From the NCBI GenBank assembly GCA_900163555.1, contig FUHX01000072.1, forward strand, positions 1 to 64,000: a DNA stretch of 64,000 nt. The letters run 5' to 3'. The position numbers and the translations under genes are program-made. The notes under the pieces were generated by a model, which saw only the letters and a list, made by a program, of their open reading frames with translations, was not told where the DNA came from and did no database searches. The DNA comes from Actinomycetales bacterium JB111. Its GTDB lineage: Bacteria > Actinomycetota > Actinomycetes > Actinomycetales > Actinomycetaceae. Below, in pieces: positions 17,940 through 27,625 of this stretch (the stretch's first letter is position 1; every line of letters begins with the position of its first letter).

Positions 17940-18536
17940 CTAGACGCCGTAGCCGCGGGCGGCCGCCACGAAGCGGCGGATCTTCTCGTGGTCCTTCACC
18001 CCGCGCGAGGACTCCACCCCGCTGGAGACGTCGACGCCCCAGGGGCGGATCGTCTCGATCGTCGGCCGGACGTTCTCGAGGGTGAGTCCACCGGCGAGCA
18101 TCCATTGGCCGATCGGCGGGTTGCCGAGGGTCTCGAGGTCCCAGACCTCCCCGGACCCGGGCGTGGTGGAGTCGAGCAGGAGGACCTCCTCGCCCCACGC
18201 GCCGATCTTCGTGGGCCCGGCGCCGACGGGCCCGGCTCGCCACACGCGCGGCCAGTACGTCGCAGCCGTGCGCGTGTCCTCCTCGCCGTACCCGTGCATC
18301 TGCAGTACGTCCACGCCGATGTCGGCCGCACGCTCGAGCGCCTCGTCGACCGTGACGTCGTGGACGACGAGCACGGTCTCGGCCCGACGCGCGGCACCAG
18401 CAAGCTGGCGGGCTCGGCGTATGTCCACGGCGCGCGGGCTCGTGGAGCTCTGCACGATGCCGATCGCGTCCGCGCCGGCCTCCTCCGCCACGGCCACGTC
18501 CTCGACCGTGCCCAGCCCACAGATCTTGACGAACAT
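17940..18536 (-). CDS. trpF: Phosphoribosylanthranilate isomerase
   Basis: Third step of tryptophan synthesis: Amadori rearrangement of phosphoribosylanthranilate to CdRP. The 198-residue TIM barrel starts MFVKICGL with the catalytic Cys at residue 6. It has the family GVDVLQMHG strand (QLHG type), the catalytic Asp in VLLLDSTTPGSG and the phosphate-binding ends LAGGLTLENV and GVDVSSGVE. It is not next to other trp genes, so it is probably expressed alone, as in several actinobacteria where trpF is detached. It ends 44 bp from the broken oxidoreductase. Confidence 0.9.
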   Translation of the reverse strand: MFVKICGLGTVEDVAVAEEAGADAIGIVQSSTSPRAVDIRRARQLAGAARRAETVLVVHDVTVDEALERAADIGVDVLQMHGYGEEDTRTAATYWPRVWRAGPVGAGPTKIGAWGEEVLLLDSTTPGSGEVWDLETLGNPPIGQWMLAGGLTLENVRPTIETIRPWGVDVSSGVESSRGVKDHEKIRRFVAAARGYGV

Positions 18537-18685
18537 GCGCCTCCGCTCCGATGTCCCCCGCGTGTCGGGGCCGCACCCATTGTGCCCCGTCGCGGCGGAA
18601 CGGGGGCCCGGGCATCCCGCCGCCCCCGCCCGGTCGCCCTATTACCCTCGCCCGGGCCGGGTCGCGCCCGTACAGTCCGGACACC

Positions 18686-19063
18686 ATGAGCACCGAGCAC
18701 CTCCCGCCCACGCCCGCGAGCGCCCTTCGCGACCGCCTCCGCCGCAGGCTGACCGCCGCCATGCGCGAGAAGGACCGCACCGCGGTGCGGGCGCTGCGCT
18801 CGCTCATGTCCGCGATCGACAACGCCGAAGCCACCCCGCTCGCCGACCACCAGGTCGCGGGCGCCCTCGAGTCCTCGAGCGTGGGGGCGGGCTCGGCCGA
18901 CGTCGAGCGCCTGCTCCTCGACGAGGCGGACCTCGCGCGGATCGTCGACCGCGAGATCGCTGACCGGCTGACGGCGGCGGACGAGATCGAGCGCGGCGGC
19001 CGAGCCGAGGCGGCGGCCGACCTCCGGGCCGAGGCGGAGGTGCTGCGGGAGAACGCGCGCTGA
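18686..19063 (+). CDS. GatB/YqeY domain-containing protein
   Basis: Small helical protein of the YqeY family, related to the tail domain of the GatB amidotransferase subunit. The 125-residue product has the opening LRDRLRRRLTAAMREKDRTAVRALRSLMSAIDNAEA characteristic of the family (read in overlapping segments), then a helical C-terminus with EIADRLTAADEIERGGR. It is shorter than the roughly 150 residues usual in the family, as the middle part is reduced. Its molecular role is not settled; a link to tRNA amidation is only suggested by homology. It diverges from trpF. Confidence 0.75.
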   Translation: MSTEHLPPTPASALRDRLRRRLTAAMREKDRTAVRALRSLMSAIDNAEATPLADHQVAGALESSSVGAGSADVERLLLDEADLARIVDREIADRLTAADEIERGGRAEAAADLRAEAEVLRENAR

Positions 19064-19266
19064 CGCCGCGCCGCACCACCCTGCCCAGCCGGCCCAACCC
19101 CGCACCGGTCTGCCCCGACCCGGACCGGCCCGGCCCGGCCCGGAGATCAGAACTCGGCGAGGATCTCCCTCACTCCCTCGTGGCGGGCCCTCCGTTGGAC
19201 CCCGGCAGGGTCGACTGCCGTGCCGGAAGCGTATGCACACCTAGCGAGAATGTGAACAGCGCGAGG

Positions 19267-21711
19267 CTACTTCTTCAGGAGGTCCGGCATCTCCCTGGCG
19301 GCGTCGGCCGCCTCGCGCCACGAGGAGACGCCGAGCTTCCGGTAGATCTGACGCAGCTGGGACTTCACCGTGTTCGGGGAGACACCGAGGTTCTGCGAGA
19401 GCTCGCGGGTCGAGGTCACCCTCGTCAGCTCCGCCAGCAGCTCCGTCTGCTTCCGGGTGAGGGTGGTGGACGGGTCGTCGAAGAGGAGCCGACGGCGACA
19501 CTCGGCGAGCCGACGGGCGACGCGGGCGGTGGGGGCGCCGATGGCGACGTCCTCGGCGCGATCCACGAGCTCGGCCAGAACGGCCTCGCCGTACCCGGCG
19601 AAGGGCAGGAGGTCCCCCGTGCGAGCGGCGACCTGGAGCGCCCGCGAGACCTGTGCCCGCGCCTGATCCTCGTCACCCCGACGGTGGGCGACGACGGCCC
19701 GGGCGACCGCGTCGGGCCCGGCGTACCACCCCTCCCGCAGGCCGCGACCCATGCTGTCGTCGAGCACCCGTTCCGCCCCGTCGACGTCGTCGAGGGCGAC
19801 AAGCGCACGCGCGAGGACGAAGGCGAACACGAGGTGGGACGACGGGTCCTCGACGATCGGGCGGGCGATGTCGACGACCTCGCGGTGCCGCCCGAGGCTC
19901 GCGAGCGCCTCGACGCGCGCGAACCGGAGGAACTCGCGGTGATGGGGCCGCAGCGGCCGGTCGGCGAGCCACGCGTCGGCCATCTCGATCTCGCGCAGCG
20001 CCCCCTCGCCGCCACCCAGGACGACGGCGGCGCTCGCCCGCAGGCTCAGCTCGTACAGCCCCAGCGTGAGCGGGTCGTCCGCGGGCGCGGTGAGCGGGAC
20101 GTCGAGACAGGCCCGTACCTCGTCGACGCCGAGCCTGTGCAGCGCGGAGGAGAGCGTCCGGATCCGCCGCAGGAAGTCCGGCACACCAACGGCCCTGCTC
20201 GGCAGGTCGACCTCGTGGCGCCACCACGCGGTCCCCTCGCGCTCGACGCCCATCGCGAGGAGGTCGAGGGACAGGTCCCCGGCGATCTGCGCCATCCGGG
20301 GGTGCGCCGTCCCGGCGCCGACCGCCCGCACGGAGTCGAGGTGCTCCTTCGTGCGGGTGAAGTCCCCGGCCTCGAGGGTGCTCAGCGCCGCCTGCACCCT
20401 GCACTCGATCGCAAGCCACGGACGGTCGACGGCGTCGTGCAGGACGGCCTCGTGGCGGGCCAGAGCCGCGTCGGGATCCCCAGCCACCCGCCGGGCGATC
20501 CCCTCCGTCACGGCGAGGACGGAGCGCGCGTCCGCCCCGAGCGCGTCCCCCCGCTCCCCCACGGAGGCGAGCAGCGCGTCGGCGAGCGTCCGGTCGGCGG
20601 CGGAGACGGCGCCGCCGTGCCCCGCGTGGGTGGTGTCGATGACGGCGCGCGCACGTGCGAGGTCAAGCTCGGGGGTGCGCTCCGCCGACTCCGCGAGCTC
20701 CGCGCGGATCTCTGCGGCGGGGCACGCGTCGAGGCCGCGCCAGTTCTCCTGCAGGAGCCTGGCCCGCAGCTCCGTCCCGTGGGGTGCCCAGCCCAGGACC
20801 TCGTCGAGCAGCCCGGTCGAGACGAGCGGGCCGGCGACCGCCTCGACGAACGGCACGGTCTCCGCCGCGCGGTCCTCCGACGCCAGTCGGGACAGCGCCG
20901 CCGAGGCGAGCTGGGCCGGGAGGCCGAACCGTCCGGGTCCGACCTCGCGGACGAGGTCGGCGTCCCGCAGGCTGCGCATCGCCGCGCCGGAGCTGTCGCC
21001 CAGCCCGCCGATCGCTGTGACGGCCCGCTCGGAGAGCGTGCCGGCGGAGGCGACGAGCAGGACGCACTCCCACAGGGGTTCGACGAGCACCCCGTCGGAG
21101 GCCGCGGCGGCGATCCGTCCGATCGTCTCGTCACCCGCGGCCCGAAGGACGTCCGGCGTCACCGCACCCGCCGCGCGTGCCCCGGCGATCGCCGCGTCGA
21201 CGAATGTCGCGAAGCCGCCGGAGCCCTCGATGATCGACTCGACCTGGTCGGCGGGCAGCTCCAGGTCGACCAGCGCGGCCAGCGCGGCGACCTCCGACCG
21301 GTCGAACAACAGGTCGCGGCCGTTGACGGAGACGTCCGCGCGGATCCCGGCGGCCCGCGCCCGCGGCGAGAACCCGAGTCCGTTGCGGACGACGAGGATC
21401 GCGCGGGGGGCGAGCTCGCGCCAGGCGAGGACCGTCTCGGAGTCACCGGCGCGTCCCGACGCCTGGATGACGACGACGGCCGGGCAGTCCGGCCCGGGGG
21501 CGTCCTCGGGCCGCGGCATCGTGCTCCCCGACGTCCACCAGATCGCGTCGCCGGCGAGGCCCTCACCCTCGAGCCACTGTTCGACGAGCACCGTGGCTCC
21601 CGAGAAGGCCGGGGCCCGCACGAGTGCGATACCGCCGGGGCGCAGGCGCCGGAACCGGTCGAGCAGGCGCGGGCGTGCCAGTCGACCCGTGCTGTCCACG
21701 AACATGCCCAT
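19267..21711 (-). CDS. Large LuxR-family regulator, MalT-like, with degenerate ATP-binding motifs
   Basis: The 814-residue product has the layout of MalT/LAL regulators: an N-terminal ATPase-like domain, a long helical repeat (TPR-like) middle and a C-terminal LuxR helix-turn-helix (LTRKQTELLAELTRVTSTRE, then VSPNTVKSQLRQIYRKLGVSS). The N-terminal APAFSGAT (residues 33-40) aligns with the expected APAGYGKT, so the Walker A lysine is Ala39. The Walker B-like strand VVVIQASG has no acidic residue. ATP-dependent control therefore looks lost, and the protein may respond to ligand or partner alone. It stands alone, so its targets are unknown. Confidence 0.85.
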   Translation of the reverse strand: MGMFVDSTGRLARPRLLDRFRRLRPGGIALVRAPAFSGATVLVEQWLEGEGLAGDAIWWTSGSTMPRPEDAPGPDCPAVVVIQASGRAGDSETVLAWRELAPRAILVVRNGLGFSPRARAAGIRADVSVNGRDLLFDRSEVAALAALVDLELPADQVESIIEGSGGFATFVDAAIAGARAAGAVTPDVLRAAGDETIGRIAAAASDGVLVEPLWECVLLVASAGTLSERAVTAIGGLGDSSGAAMRSLRDADLVREVGPGRFGLPAQLASAALSRLASEDRAAETVPFVEAVAGPLVSTGLLDEVLGWAPHGTELRARLLQENWRGLDACPAAEIRAELAESAERTPELDLARARAVIDTTHAGHGGAVSAADRTLADALLASVGERGDALGADARSVLAVTEGIARRVAGDPDAALARHEAVLHDAVDRPWLAIECRVQAALSTLEAGDFTRTKEHLDSVRAVGAGTAHPRMAQIAGDLSLDLLAMGVEREGTAWWRHEVDLPSRAVGVPDFLRRIRTLSSALHRLGVDEVRACLDVPLTAPADDPLTLGLYELSLRASAAVVLGGGEGALREIEMADAWLADRPLRPHHREFLRFARVEALASLGRHREVVDIARPIVEDPSSHLVFAFVLARALVALDDVDGAERVLDDSMGRGLREGWYAGPDAVARAVVAHRRGDEDQARAQVSRALQVAARTGDLLPFAGYGEAVLAELVDRAEDVAIGAPTARVARRLAECRRRLLFDDPSTTLTRKQTELLAELTRVTSTRELSQNLGVSPNTVKSQLRQIYRKLGVSSWREAADAAREMPDLLKK

Positions 21712-21876
21712 GCGCCTCGCCTCGTTCGTCGGGTGTTCGGGCGGAGCGGTCGCTCCGCGAGCATCGAACTATAACGAAAAGGTCACGACCGGTGGGACCG
21801 CACGTGGGTCAGCCAAGGAGCGGGGTCGGCCAAGGAGCGGGGTCGACCGAGGATCAGCGCCAACCGACGAGCAGCG

Positions 21877-22500
21877 TCAGCCCAGGATCCCCGTCCGGTA
21901 CGCGGCCCCGACCGCCGCCGCGCGGTCCGACACGCCCAGCTTGTCGTAGATGTGGGCGAGGTGGGTCTTCACGGTCGCCTCGGACACGAAGAGCGCCTCG
22001 GCGATCGACCGGTTCGACCCGCCCCGCGCCACCAGCACGAGGACCTCCCGCTCGCGTGCGGACAGCGCACCGCCCCGCTCGGGCGACCGCACGTGCTCGG
22101 CGAGGCGGGTCGCGACGCTCGGCGAGAGCACCGCCTGGCCGGCCGCCGTCGCGCGCACCGCGGCGACGAGCTCCTCGCCCGGCGCGTCCTTGAGCAGGTA
22201 GCCGGTGGCACCCGCCTCGATGGCCGCGACTGTGTCCAGGTCCGTGTCGAAGGTCGTGAGCACGAGGACGCGGGCACGGATCCGACGACGACGGAGCTCG
22301 CCGATCGCGGCCACCCCGCCCCCGCCGGGCATGCGCAGGTCCAGGACGACGACGTCCGGGTCCGTCGAGGCCGCCACCTCCACGGCGCCCGGTCCGTCGG
22401 CCGCCTGACCGACGACGTCGATCCCCTCGGCCGCGGCGAGCATGCCGGCCACCCCGTCGCGCACCACCGGATGGTCGTCGGCGACGATCACGCGGATCAT
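21877..22500 (-). CDS. NarL/LuxR-type response regulator paired with an ABC exporter
   Basis: The 207-residue product has a receiver domain (RVIVADDHPVVRDGVAGML, acceptor Asp in DVVVLDLRMPGGGG, Lys in YLLKDAPGEEL) and a LuxR domain (LSAREREVLVLVARGGSNRSIAEALFVSEATVKTHLAHIYDKL in two stretches). It overlaps the upstream kinase gene by 4 bp. The order ATPase, permease, kinase, regulator, all in one tight run, indicates that it controls its own exporter operon. Confidence 0.9.
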   Translation of the reverse strand: MIRVIVADDHPVVRDGVAGMLAAAEGIDVVGQAADGPGAVEVAASTDPDVVVLDLRMPGGGGVAAIGELRRRRIRARVLVLTTFDTDLDTVAAIEAGATGYLLKDAPGEELVAAVRATAAGQAVLSPSVATRLAEHVRSPERGGALSAREREVLVLVARGGSNRSIAEALFVSEATVKTHLAHIYDKLGVSDRAAAVGAAYRTGILG

Positions 22501-23744
22501 GCGGCCCCCCGTTCCAGGGCAGGCAGCCGGAGCGAGACGGCGGTCCCGTCGCCGGCCCCGGACTCGATCTCAAGGACCCCGGCGAGGCGCTCGGCGCGCT
22601 GGCGCATACCCCGCAGGCCGAAGGTCCCCGGCTCGGCCACCCGCTCGGGGTCGAAGCCCCGGCCGTCGTCGCGCACGTCGACCATGATCTCGTCCTGGTC
22701 GTAGGACAGCGTGACGCCCACCCGCCGCGCGGCCGCGTGCTTGCGGCAGTTCGCGAGCGCCTCCTGCACGACCCGCAGCACGGTGGCCTCCACCTCCTGG
22801 TGCAGGGCCACCTCCTCGCCGACCACGCGGACGTCGACCCGCACGCCGCTGCGCCGCGACCACATCTCGGCCTCCGCGCGCAGCGCGGTCGGCAGGTCGG
22901 AGCCGGACAGCTGCACGGGCCCCAGGTCCAGCACGGAGCGGCGGGCGTCGGTCAGCGCCTCCCGGGCCAAGGCGAGGGCGGCACCGGTCCGCCCGCCCGG
23001 GCCCGTGGCGGCGATCTCCGCCTGTAGTTGCGTGACGATCCCGGCGAGCGACTGGGCGATGCCGTCGTGGATCTCCCGCGCCAGGCGCTGGCGCTCCTCG
23101 TCGACCCCGGCCTCGCGGGCGCGCGCGACGAGGCGGTCGCGCAGGGCCGCGTTCTCCGCGACCGCACGCTCGAGTTCGCCGTTGACGGCCTCGAGCTCGG
23201 CGATCGCCCGCGCCCGGGACTCGCTCGTGTCGGCCAGGTGTCTCGACCACGCGGTCATGGTGAAAGCGAGCGCCATGTTGACGATCAGCAGGATGCCGAA
23301 CAGGAGCCAGCGGAACACGTTCTCGCCCGGCGCCCCGCCCGCCTGCCCCCAGGCCATCGTCGCAGCGGTGACCACGAGGCCGATCCGGGTCCCGCGGTCG
23401 GAGAGGTACTCGGGCCCGTCGATGAACCCGACCCAGGCGAAGACGCAGAACAGCGGGTTGAGCGCCGTGAGGAGGACCGCGAGGCAGGTCCGCAGGACGT
23501 AGTAGCCCCGCCCGAGGCGGGGGTCGGAACGCACGCGGTCGTCCGCCGTCGTGCGCAGGACGAGGACGCCGGCGGTGAGCAGGAGGACGACCACCTGGGT
23601 GACGAGGCGCCACCGGGAGTCGGTGGCGCCGGTGTACGGGCCGGTGGCGAGGGCGAGGGCGGCGGCGAGCCCGAGCACGACGAGCGGGAGCCACGTGAAG
23701 CGGCTCCGCCAGCGGGCCTCCGTCGCGCCCGGTCCCTCGCTCAT
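22497..23744 (-). CDS. Sensor histidine kinase (HisKA_3/DesK type)
   Basis: The 415-residue product has about five to six membrane helices in its first 200 residues, a coiled-coil linker (ELEAVNGELERAVAENAALR), the phosphoacceptor segment ERQRLAREIHDGIAQSLAG and a HATPase_c domain (VVQEALANCRKHA, FGLRGMRQRAERL). I start at the ATG of MSEGPGATEARW because the further upstream frame overlaps the permease gene. Its stop overlaps the response-regulator start. It lies 13 bp after the ABC permease gene and so belongs to the same operon. Confidence 0.88.
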   Translation of the reverse strand: MSEGPGATEARWRSRFTWLPLVVLGLAAALALATGPYTGATDSRWRLVTQVVVLLLTAGVLVLRTTADDRVRSDPRLGRGYYVLRTCLAVLLTALNPLFCVFAWVGFIDGPEYLSDRGTRIGLVVTAATMAWGQAGGAPGENVFRWLLFGILLIVNMALAFTMTAWSRHLADTSESRARAIAELEAVNGELERAVAENAALRDRLVARAREAGVDEERQRLAREIHDGIAQSLAGIVTQLQAEIAATGPGGRTGAALALAREALTDARRSVLDLGPVQLSGSDLPTALRAEAEMWSRRSGVRVDVRVVGEEVALHQEVEATVLRVVQEALANCRKHAAARRVGVTLSYDQDEIMVDVRDDGRGFDPERVAEPGTFGLRGMRQRAERLAGVLEIESGAGDGTAVSLRLPALERGAA

Positions 23745-23757
23745 CGCGCCCAGGGTC

Positions 23758-24549
23758 TCACTCCCACCGGAAGGTCCGCGCGGCGACCGCCCCGAGGAGG
23801 ACCGTCCAGACCGCGACGACGGCCAGGTCGCCGGCCGCAGGGAACGCACCGACCGCCGCGTCGTCCATCGCGGTCACGGCCGCACCCATCGGCGTGAGCT
23901 GGACGATCCGCTGCAGGACGTCCGGCATCGCCTGGACCGGCAGCCACACCCCGGCGGTGAACATCGACGGGAACATGACGAGCATGCCGACGACCTGGCC
24001 GCTCGTCACGGTGCGGCACAGGGCGGCGATGACAGCGCCCGTCGCGAGGGAGGCGGCGAGCGCGAGCAGGAACGACACCAGCCAGCCGACGAGGTTCTCG
24101 GGCAGCCCGACCCCGTACGCGGCGACACCGAGTGTGAGGCACAGCGCGGTGGCGAGAAGGATCGAGACGCCGTAGATGAGGGTCTGGGCGCCGATGATCG
24201 CGCCAGGGCCGGCGGGCGTCGTCCGCAGCCGGCGGAGGATCCGTCCGGCGCGGTAGTCGATGATCGTGCTGGGCATCGTCTGGCTGCAGGCCATGATCAT
24301 CGCCAGCAGGATGCAGATCGGGACGTACAGGTGGATGATCCCGCGGCCGCCGAGGTCCTCCTGGGGCTCCCGGAACGACGGGATGAACCCGAAGATGACG
24401 AGCAGGACCGTGGGGAAGGCGACGACCCAGAACCAGGCCATCGGCTCGCGCAGGTACAGCCGCGTCTCGGTGCGCAGGATCGCGCGGAACGGGGAGGCGG
24501 CGCGCGCGGCCGGGGAGGCGGCGCGCGCCGTCGTCGGTGCGGTGGTCAT
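23758..24549 (-). CDS. ABC-2 type transporter permease
   Basis: Membrane subunit of an ABC-2 exporter. The 263-residue product has about six helices, starting with a cytoplasmic arm (FRAILRTETRLYLREPMAWFW), and includes the family segment GMLVMFPSMFTAGVWLPVQAMPDVLQRIVQLTPM before the last helix (read in parts). It overlaps the ATPase stop (ATGA). Together they form a drug/antibiotic- or lipid-export type pair with a kinase and regulator behind. The substrate is unknown. Confidence 0.88.
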   Translation of the reverse strand: MTTAPTTARAASPAARAASPFRAILRTETRLYLREPMAWFWVVAFPTVLLVIFGFIPSFREPQEDLGGRGIIHLYVPICILLAMIMACSQTMPSTIIDYRAGRILRRLRTTPAGPGAIIGAQTLIYGVSILLATALCLTLGVAAYGVGLPENLVGWLVSFLLALAASLATGAVIAALCRTVTSGQVVGMLVMFPSMFTAGVWLPVQAMPDVLQRIVQLTPMGAAVTAMDDAAVGAFPAAGDLAVVAVWTVLLGAVAARTFRWE

Positions 24550-25592
24550 GAGGGGTCTCCATCAGTTCCGGGTGAGCCGGGCGTGGCCGGCTCGGCGACG
24601 GCGGCCGTCCCGTCGTCGCCGCTCGTCAGGTCGAGGTAGGCGGAGTCGAGCGAGCCGTCCTCGACGCGCAGCGACTCGGGGGTCTGGCCGACGTCGGCCA
24701 GGTGGGCGACGACGCGCAGCGCCGTCCCCTCCTCGCCGTGGACGACGATGCGGCCGGCGTCCGACCGCGCCGAGCGCACGCCGGGCAGCTCGCGCAACGA
24801 CTCGAGGTCGACCGGCCCCTGCAGGCGGAAGCTGGTCACGGTGGCGGCGGCGGTGGAGCTGATGAGCCCGGACGGGGTGTCGAGGGCGGCGACCCGGCCG
24901 TCGACGATGATCGCGATGCGGTCGCACAGCGCCTGCGCCTCGTCCATGGCGTGTGTGACGAGGAGGACCGTGACGCCCGTGTCGCGCAGGCCCCTCACCA
25001 TCGACCACACCTCGCGCCGGGCCCGGGGGTCGAGCCCCGTGCTCAGCTCGTCGAGGATTGCCACGCGCGGACGCCCGACGAGGGCGAGCGCGACGGACAG
25101 CCGCTGCTGCTGGCCGCCGGATAGCGTCCTGAACCGGCGGTCGAGCTGGTCGTCGAGGCCCACCTGCTCGGCGACCTCCCGCCAGTCGCGCGGGTCCGGG
25201 TAGAACGCGGAGAACAGCTCGAGGGCCTCCCGCACGGTGATCTTGGCCTGCAGCCGGCTCTCCTGCAGCTGGATGCCGAGGACGTTCGTGAGTGCGGCGC
25301 GGTCGGCCCAGGGGTCGATGCCGTGGACGCGGATGCGGCCCGCGTCGCCGGTCCGCAGCCCGGCGATCGACTCGACGGTCGTGGTCTTCCCGGCCCCGTT
25401 GGGGCCGAGGATGCCGAAGATCTCCCCTTGCTCGACGGCGAAGCTCACGTCCCTGACGGCGGCCTTCGTCCCGTAGGACTTGGCAAGGCCGTCGACCTCG
25501 ACGGCCGTGGTGGTGCCGGCGGAGGTGGAGCTGGTGGTGGCACCGACGGAGCTGGTCGTCGCAGTGGTGGCGGGCGAGGGGCTGTCGCTCAT
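24546..25592 (-). CDS. ABC exporter ATP-binding protein
   Basis: The 348-residue ATPase has Walker A GPNGAGKTTT, signature LSGGQQQRLSVALAL, Walker B VAILDELSTGLD and the H-loop VTHAMDEA, plus a C-terminal regulatory extension (SLRELPGVRSA...) as in DrrA/CcmA-type exporters. The N-terminus carries about 30 Ser/Thr-rich residues before the ABC core. It is the first gene of the four-gene operon ATPase-permease-kinase-regulator. The ATG of MSDSPSPA is chosen; the longer upstream frame is intergenic. Confidence 0.9.
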   Translation of the reverse strand: MSDSPSPATTATTSSVGATTSSTSAGTTTAVEVDGLAKSYGTKAAVRDVSFAVEQGEIFGILGPNGAGKTTTVESIAGLRTGDAGRIRVHGIDPWADRAALTNVLGIQLQESRLQAKITVREALELFSAFYPDPRDWREVAEQVGLDDQLDRRFRTLSGGQQQRLSVALALVGRPRVAILDELSTGLDPRARREVWSMVRGLRDTGVTVLLVTHAMDEAQALCDRIAIIVDGRVAALDTPSGLISSTAAATVTSFRLQGPVDLESLRELPGVRSARSDAGRIVVHGEEGTALRVVAHLADVGQTPESLRVEDGSLDSAYLDLTSGDDGTAAVAEPATPGSPGTDGDPS

Positions 25593-25829
25593 GCCCACCA
25601 GTCTTGGCGGTCCGTGCGCGCCGCACATCGGCCGTGCGGGCGGACCTCGCATCCGCCGATCGGGGGATGCGACGATGGAAACAGATCGGGACCGCCCGGC
25701 GTTGCACGGGATGCACGGCGTCCATCGCGGCGCTGACCGGCCCGAGCGCCGGGCGCGAGGTCCGGCACGACTTCGCCGGACAACTTCACGGCACGACCTC
25801 ACCGCACGACCTCACCGCACGGAGGCACC

Positions 25830-26384
25830 ATGGCACACGGAATCCACGACACCGGCGAGATCACCCGACGCCCCGGCGCCGAGACCGCCGTCCTCGCGGG
25901 CGGCTGCTTCTGGGGCCTGGAGGACCTGGTCCGCACCCGGCCGGGCGTCCTCGCCACCCGCGTGGGGTACACCGGCGGGCAGAACGACCACGCGACCTAC
26001 CGGAACCACCCCGGCCACGCGGAGGCCCTCGAGATCGTCTTCGACCCGGAGGCCACCTCCTACCGGGAGATCCTCGAGTTCTTCTTCCAGGTGCACGACC
26101 CGAGCACGCTGAACCGCCAGGGCAACGACGTCGGCACGAGCTACCGGTCGGCGATCTTCCCGCTCTCCCCCGAGCAGGAGGAGGTCGCGCGCGACACGAT
26201 CGCCGACGTCGACGCCTCCGGCCTGTGGCCCGGACCGGCCGTCACCACGATCGAGGAGGCGGGTCCGTTCTGGGAGGCCGAGCCCGAGCACCAGGACTAC
26301 CTGCAGACGTTCCCGAACGGGTACACGTGTCACTTCCCGCGACCGGGCTGGGTGCTCCCCCGCCGCGAGGACGCCACCGCCTGA
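25830..26384 (+). CDS. msrA: Peptide-methionine (S)-S-oxide reductase
   Basis: Repairs oxidised methionine (S epimer) in proteins. The 184-residue product has the catalytic motif GGCFWG (Cys about residue 30), the GYTGG segment, [17 protein letters not shown] and [23 protein letters not shown] (in overlapping parts). A second cysteine near the C-terminus (NGYTCHF) could serve as the resolving residue. ATG follows GGAGGCACC. It stands alone; no msrB is adjacent. Confidence 0.93.
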   Translation: MAHGIHDTGEITRRPGAETAVLAGGCFWGLEDLVRTRPGVLATRVGYTGGQNDHATYRNHPGHAEALEIVFDPEATSYREILEFFFQVHDPSTLNRQGNDVGTSYRSAIFPLSPEQEEVARDTIADVDASGLWPGPAVTTIEEAGPFWEAEPEHQDYLQTFPNGYTCHFPRPGWVLPRREDATA

Positions 26385-26476
26385 CCGGCGCGGACCGCCC
26401 GGCTGGACCGGCCGGTCCCAGGGATCAAGCGCCTGGTCGCCCCGCCGGGCCGGCCATGCCGACCCGGCTCGACCGC

Positions 26477-26866
26477 TCAGGCGACGAGCACGAACACGAG
26501 CGCGAGCACCGCGAACAGCGGCGCGATCCCCTGCTTGATCGCGGCGCCGCGGTGCTCGCGGGAGCTGAGCAGCAGGACGAGCGCGGCGGCGAGCATGCAG
26601 CCCGTGCCGGCCAGGGCGAGGCTCGCGCCAAGGACCGTGTGCTCCGCGACGAGCAGGACGGCGCCGACGAGGGCGAGGATCGCGAGGAACAGGTTGTAGA
26701 AGCCCTGGTTGAAGGCGAGGGACCTCGTGTGGCGGGCCTCGGCGTCGGACGTGATCCCGAACGTGGCGCGCGCCTGCGGGCTCTCCCAGGCGATCGACTC
26801 CAGGTAGAAGATGAAGACGTGGACGCCCGCCGCGAGGGCGGCGAGGATGATGGCGAGGGTCTGCAC
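26477..26866 (-). CDS. DUF1304 family membrane protein
   Basis: The 129-residue product has four hydrophobic helices and the family features: an early His/Glu-bearing first helix (AALAAGVHVFIFYLESIAW) and the conserved RHTRSLAFNQGFYNLFLA stretch between helices 1 and 2. Function is not established for the family. It converges on msrA and lies 54 bp upstream of nothing but its own promoter region, before the ABC ATPase gene's stop on the same strand. Confidence 0.82.
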   Translation of the reverse strand: MQTLAIILAALAAGVHVFIFYLESIAWESPQARATFGITSDAEARHTRSLAFNQGFYNLFLAILALVGAVLLVAEHTVLGASLALAGTGCMLAAALVLLLSSREHRGAAIKQGIAPLFAVLALVFVLVA

Positions 26867-26920
26867 GGTGGGCTCCTTGTCGTTCGCCGGCCGCGCGTCG
26901 CCGCCGTGTCCGCCCCCAAT

Positions 26921-27625
26921 CTACGCGGCCATGGCCGGCGCCTCCTCGATCCTCCCGTCGACGACGCTCACGAGCGAGTCCAGCGCGTCGCGGTGCACGA
27001 GGTCGTGGGTGACGAGGAGCGTGGCCGTCCTGCGCTCGTGGGTGAGGCGGGCGATGAGCGCCATGATCTCGGCGCCCCGCTCCTGGTCCAGCGCGCTCGT
27101 GGGCTCGTCGACGAGCAGGACCTCCGGGTCGTGGACGAGGCCGCGGGCGATCGCCACGCGCTGCCGCTGACCGCCGGAGAGCTGGTGCGGCCGCTTGTCG
27201 GCGTGCGCGGCGAGCCCGACGGCGTCGAGCAGCTCCTCGGTCCGCTCGTCGATCCCGGCCCGGGCGGAGCGGCCCTCGCCGCCGAGGTGGGCCATGACCC
27301 GCAGCTGCTCGCGAGCCGTGAGCGCGGGGAGCAGGTTCGACTGCTGGAACACGATGCCGATCCGCTCCCGGCGCAGCTCGGTCGCCTCCGCGCGGGTGAG
27401 CTGGGCGGCGTCGACCGCGTCCGGGCCGTCGCCGATGAGGACGCCGCCGGAGTCGGGCCGGATGAGGGTCGCGGCGACAGCGAGGAGGCTGGACTTCCCG
27501 GAGCCGGACGGCCCCGTGATGCCGGTGACCACGCCGTTCTCGCCGCGCAGGCTCACGTCGTCGACCGCGGTGATACGGCTCTCGCCGTCGGGGAAGGTCA
27601 GGGTGACGTGGCTGAGGTCGATCAT
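26921..27625 (-). CDS. ABC transporter ATP-binding protein (LolD/MacB type)
   Basis: The 234-residue ATPase has Walker A GPSGSGKSS, signature LSGGQRQRVAIARGL, Walker B VLLVDEPTSALD and the H-loop VTHD. The length and the tight core fit the LolD/MacB group that works with FtsX-like permeases. Its start overlaps the permease stop (ATGA), so the pair is one operon with the permease first. The pair diverges from a kinase/regulator pair on the other strand, which may control it. Confidence 0.9.
   Translation of the reverse strand: MIDLSHVTLTFPDGESRITAVDDVSLRGENGVVTGITGPSGSGKSSLLAVAATLIRPDSGGVLIGDGPDAVDAAQLTRAEATELRRERIGIVFQQSNLLPALTAREQLRVMAHLGGEGRSARAGIDERTEELLDAVGLAAHADKRPHQLSGGQRQRVAIARGLVHDPEVLLVDEPTSALDQERGAEIMALIARLTHERRTATLLVTHDLVHRDALDSLVSVVDGRIEEAPAMAA

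Noticed and set aside
19180-21774. Long plus-strand frame opposite the LuxR regulator
   Set aside because: Arg/Gly/Pro/Asp-rich shadow; the minus strand has the LuxR helix-turn-helix and a coherent helical protein.
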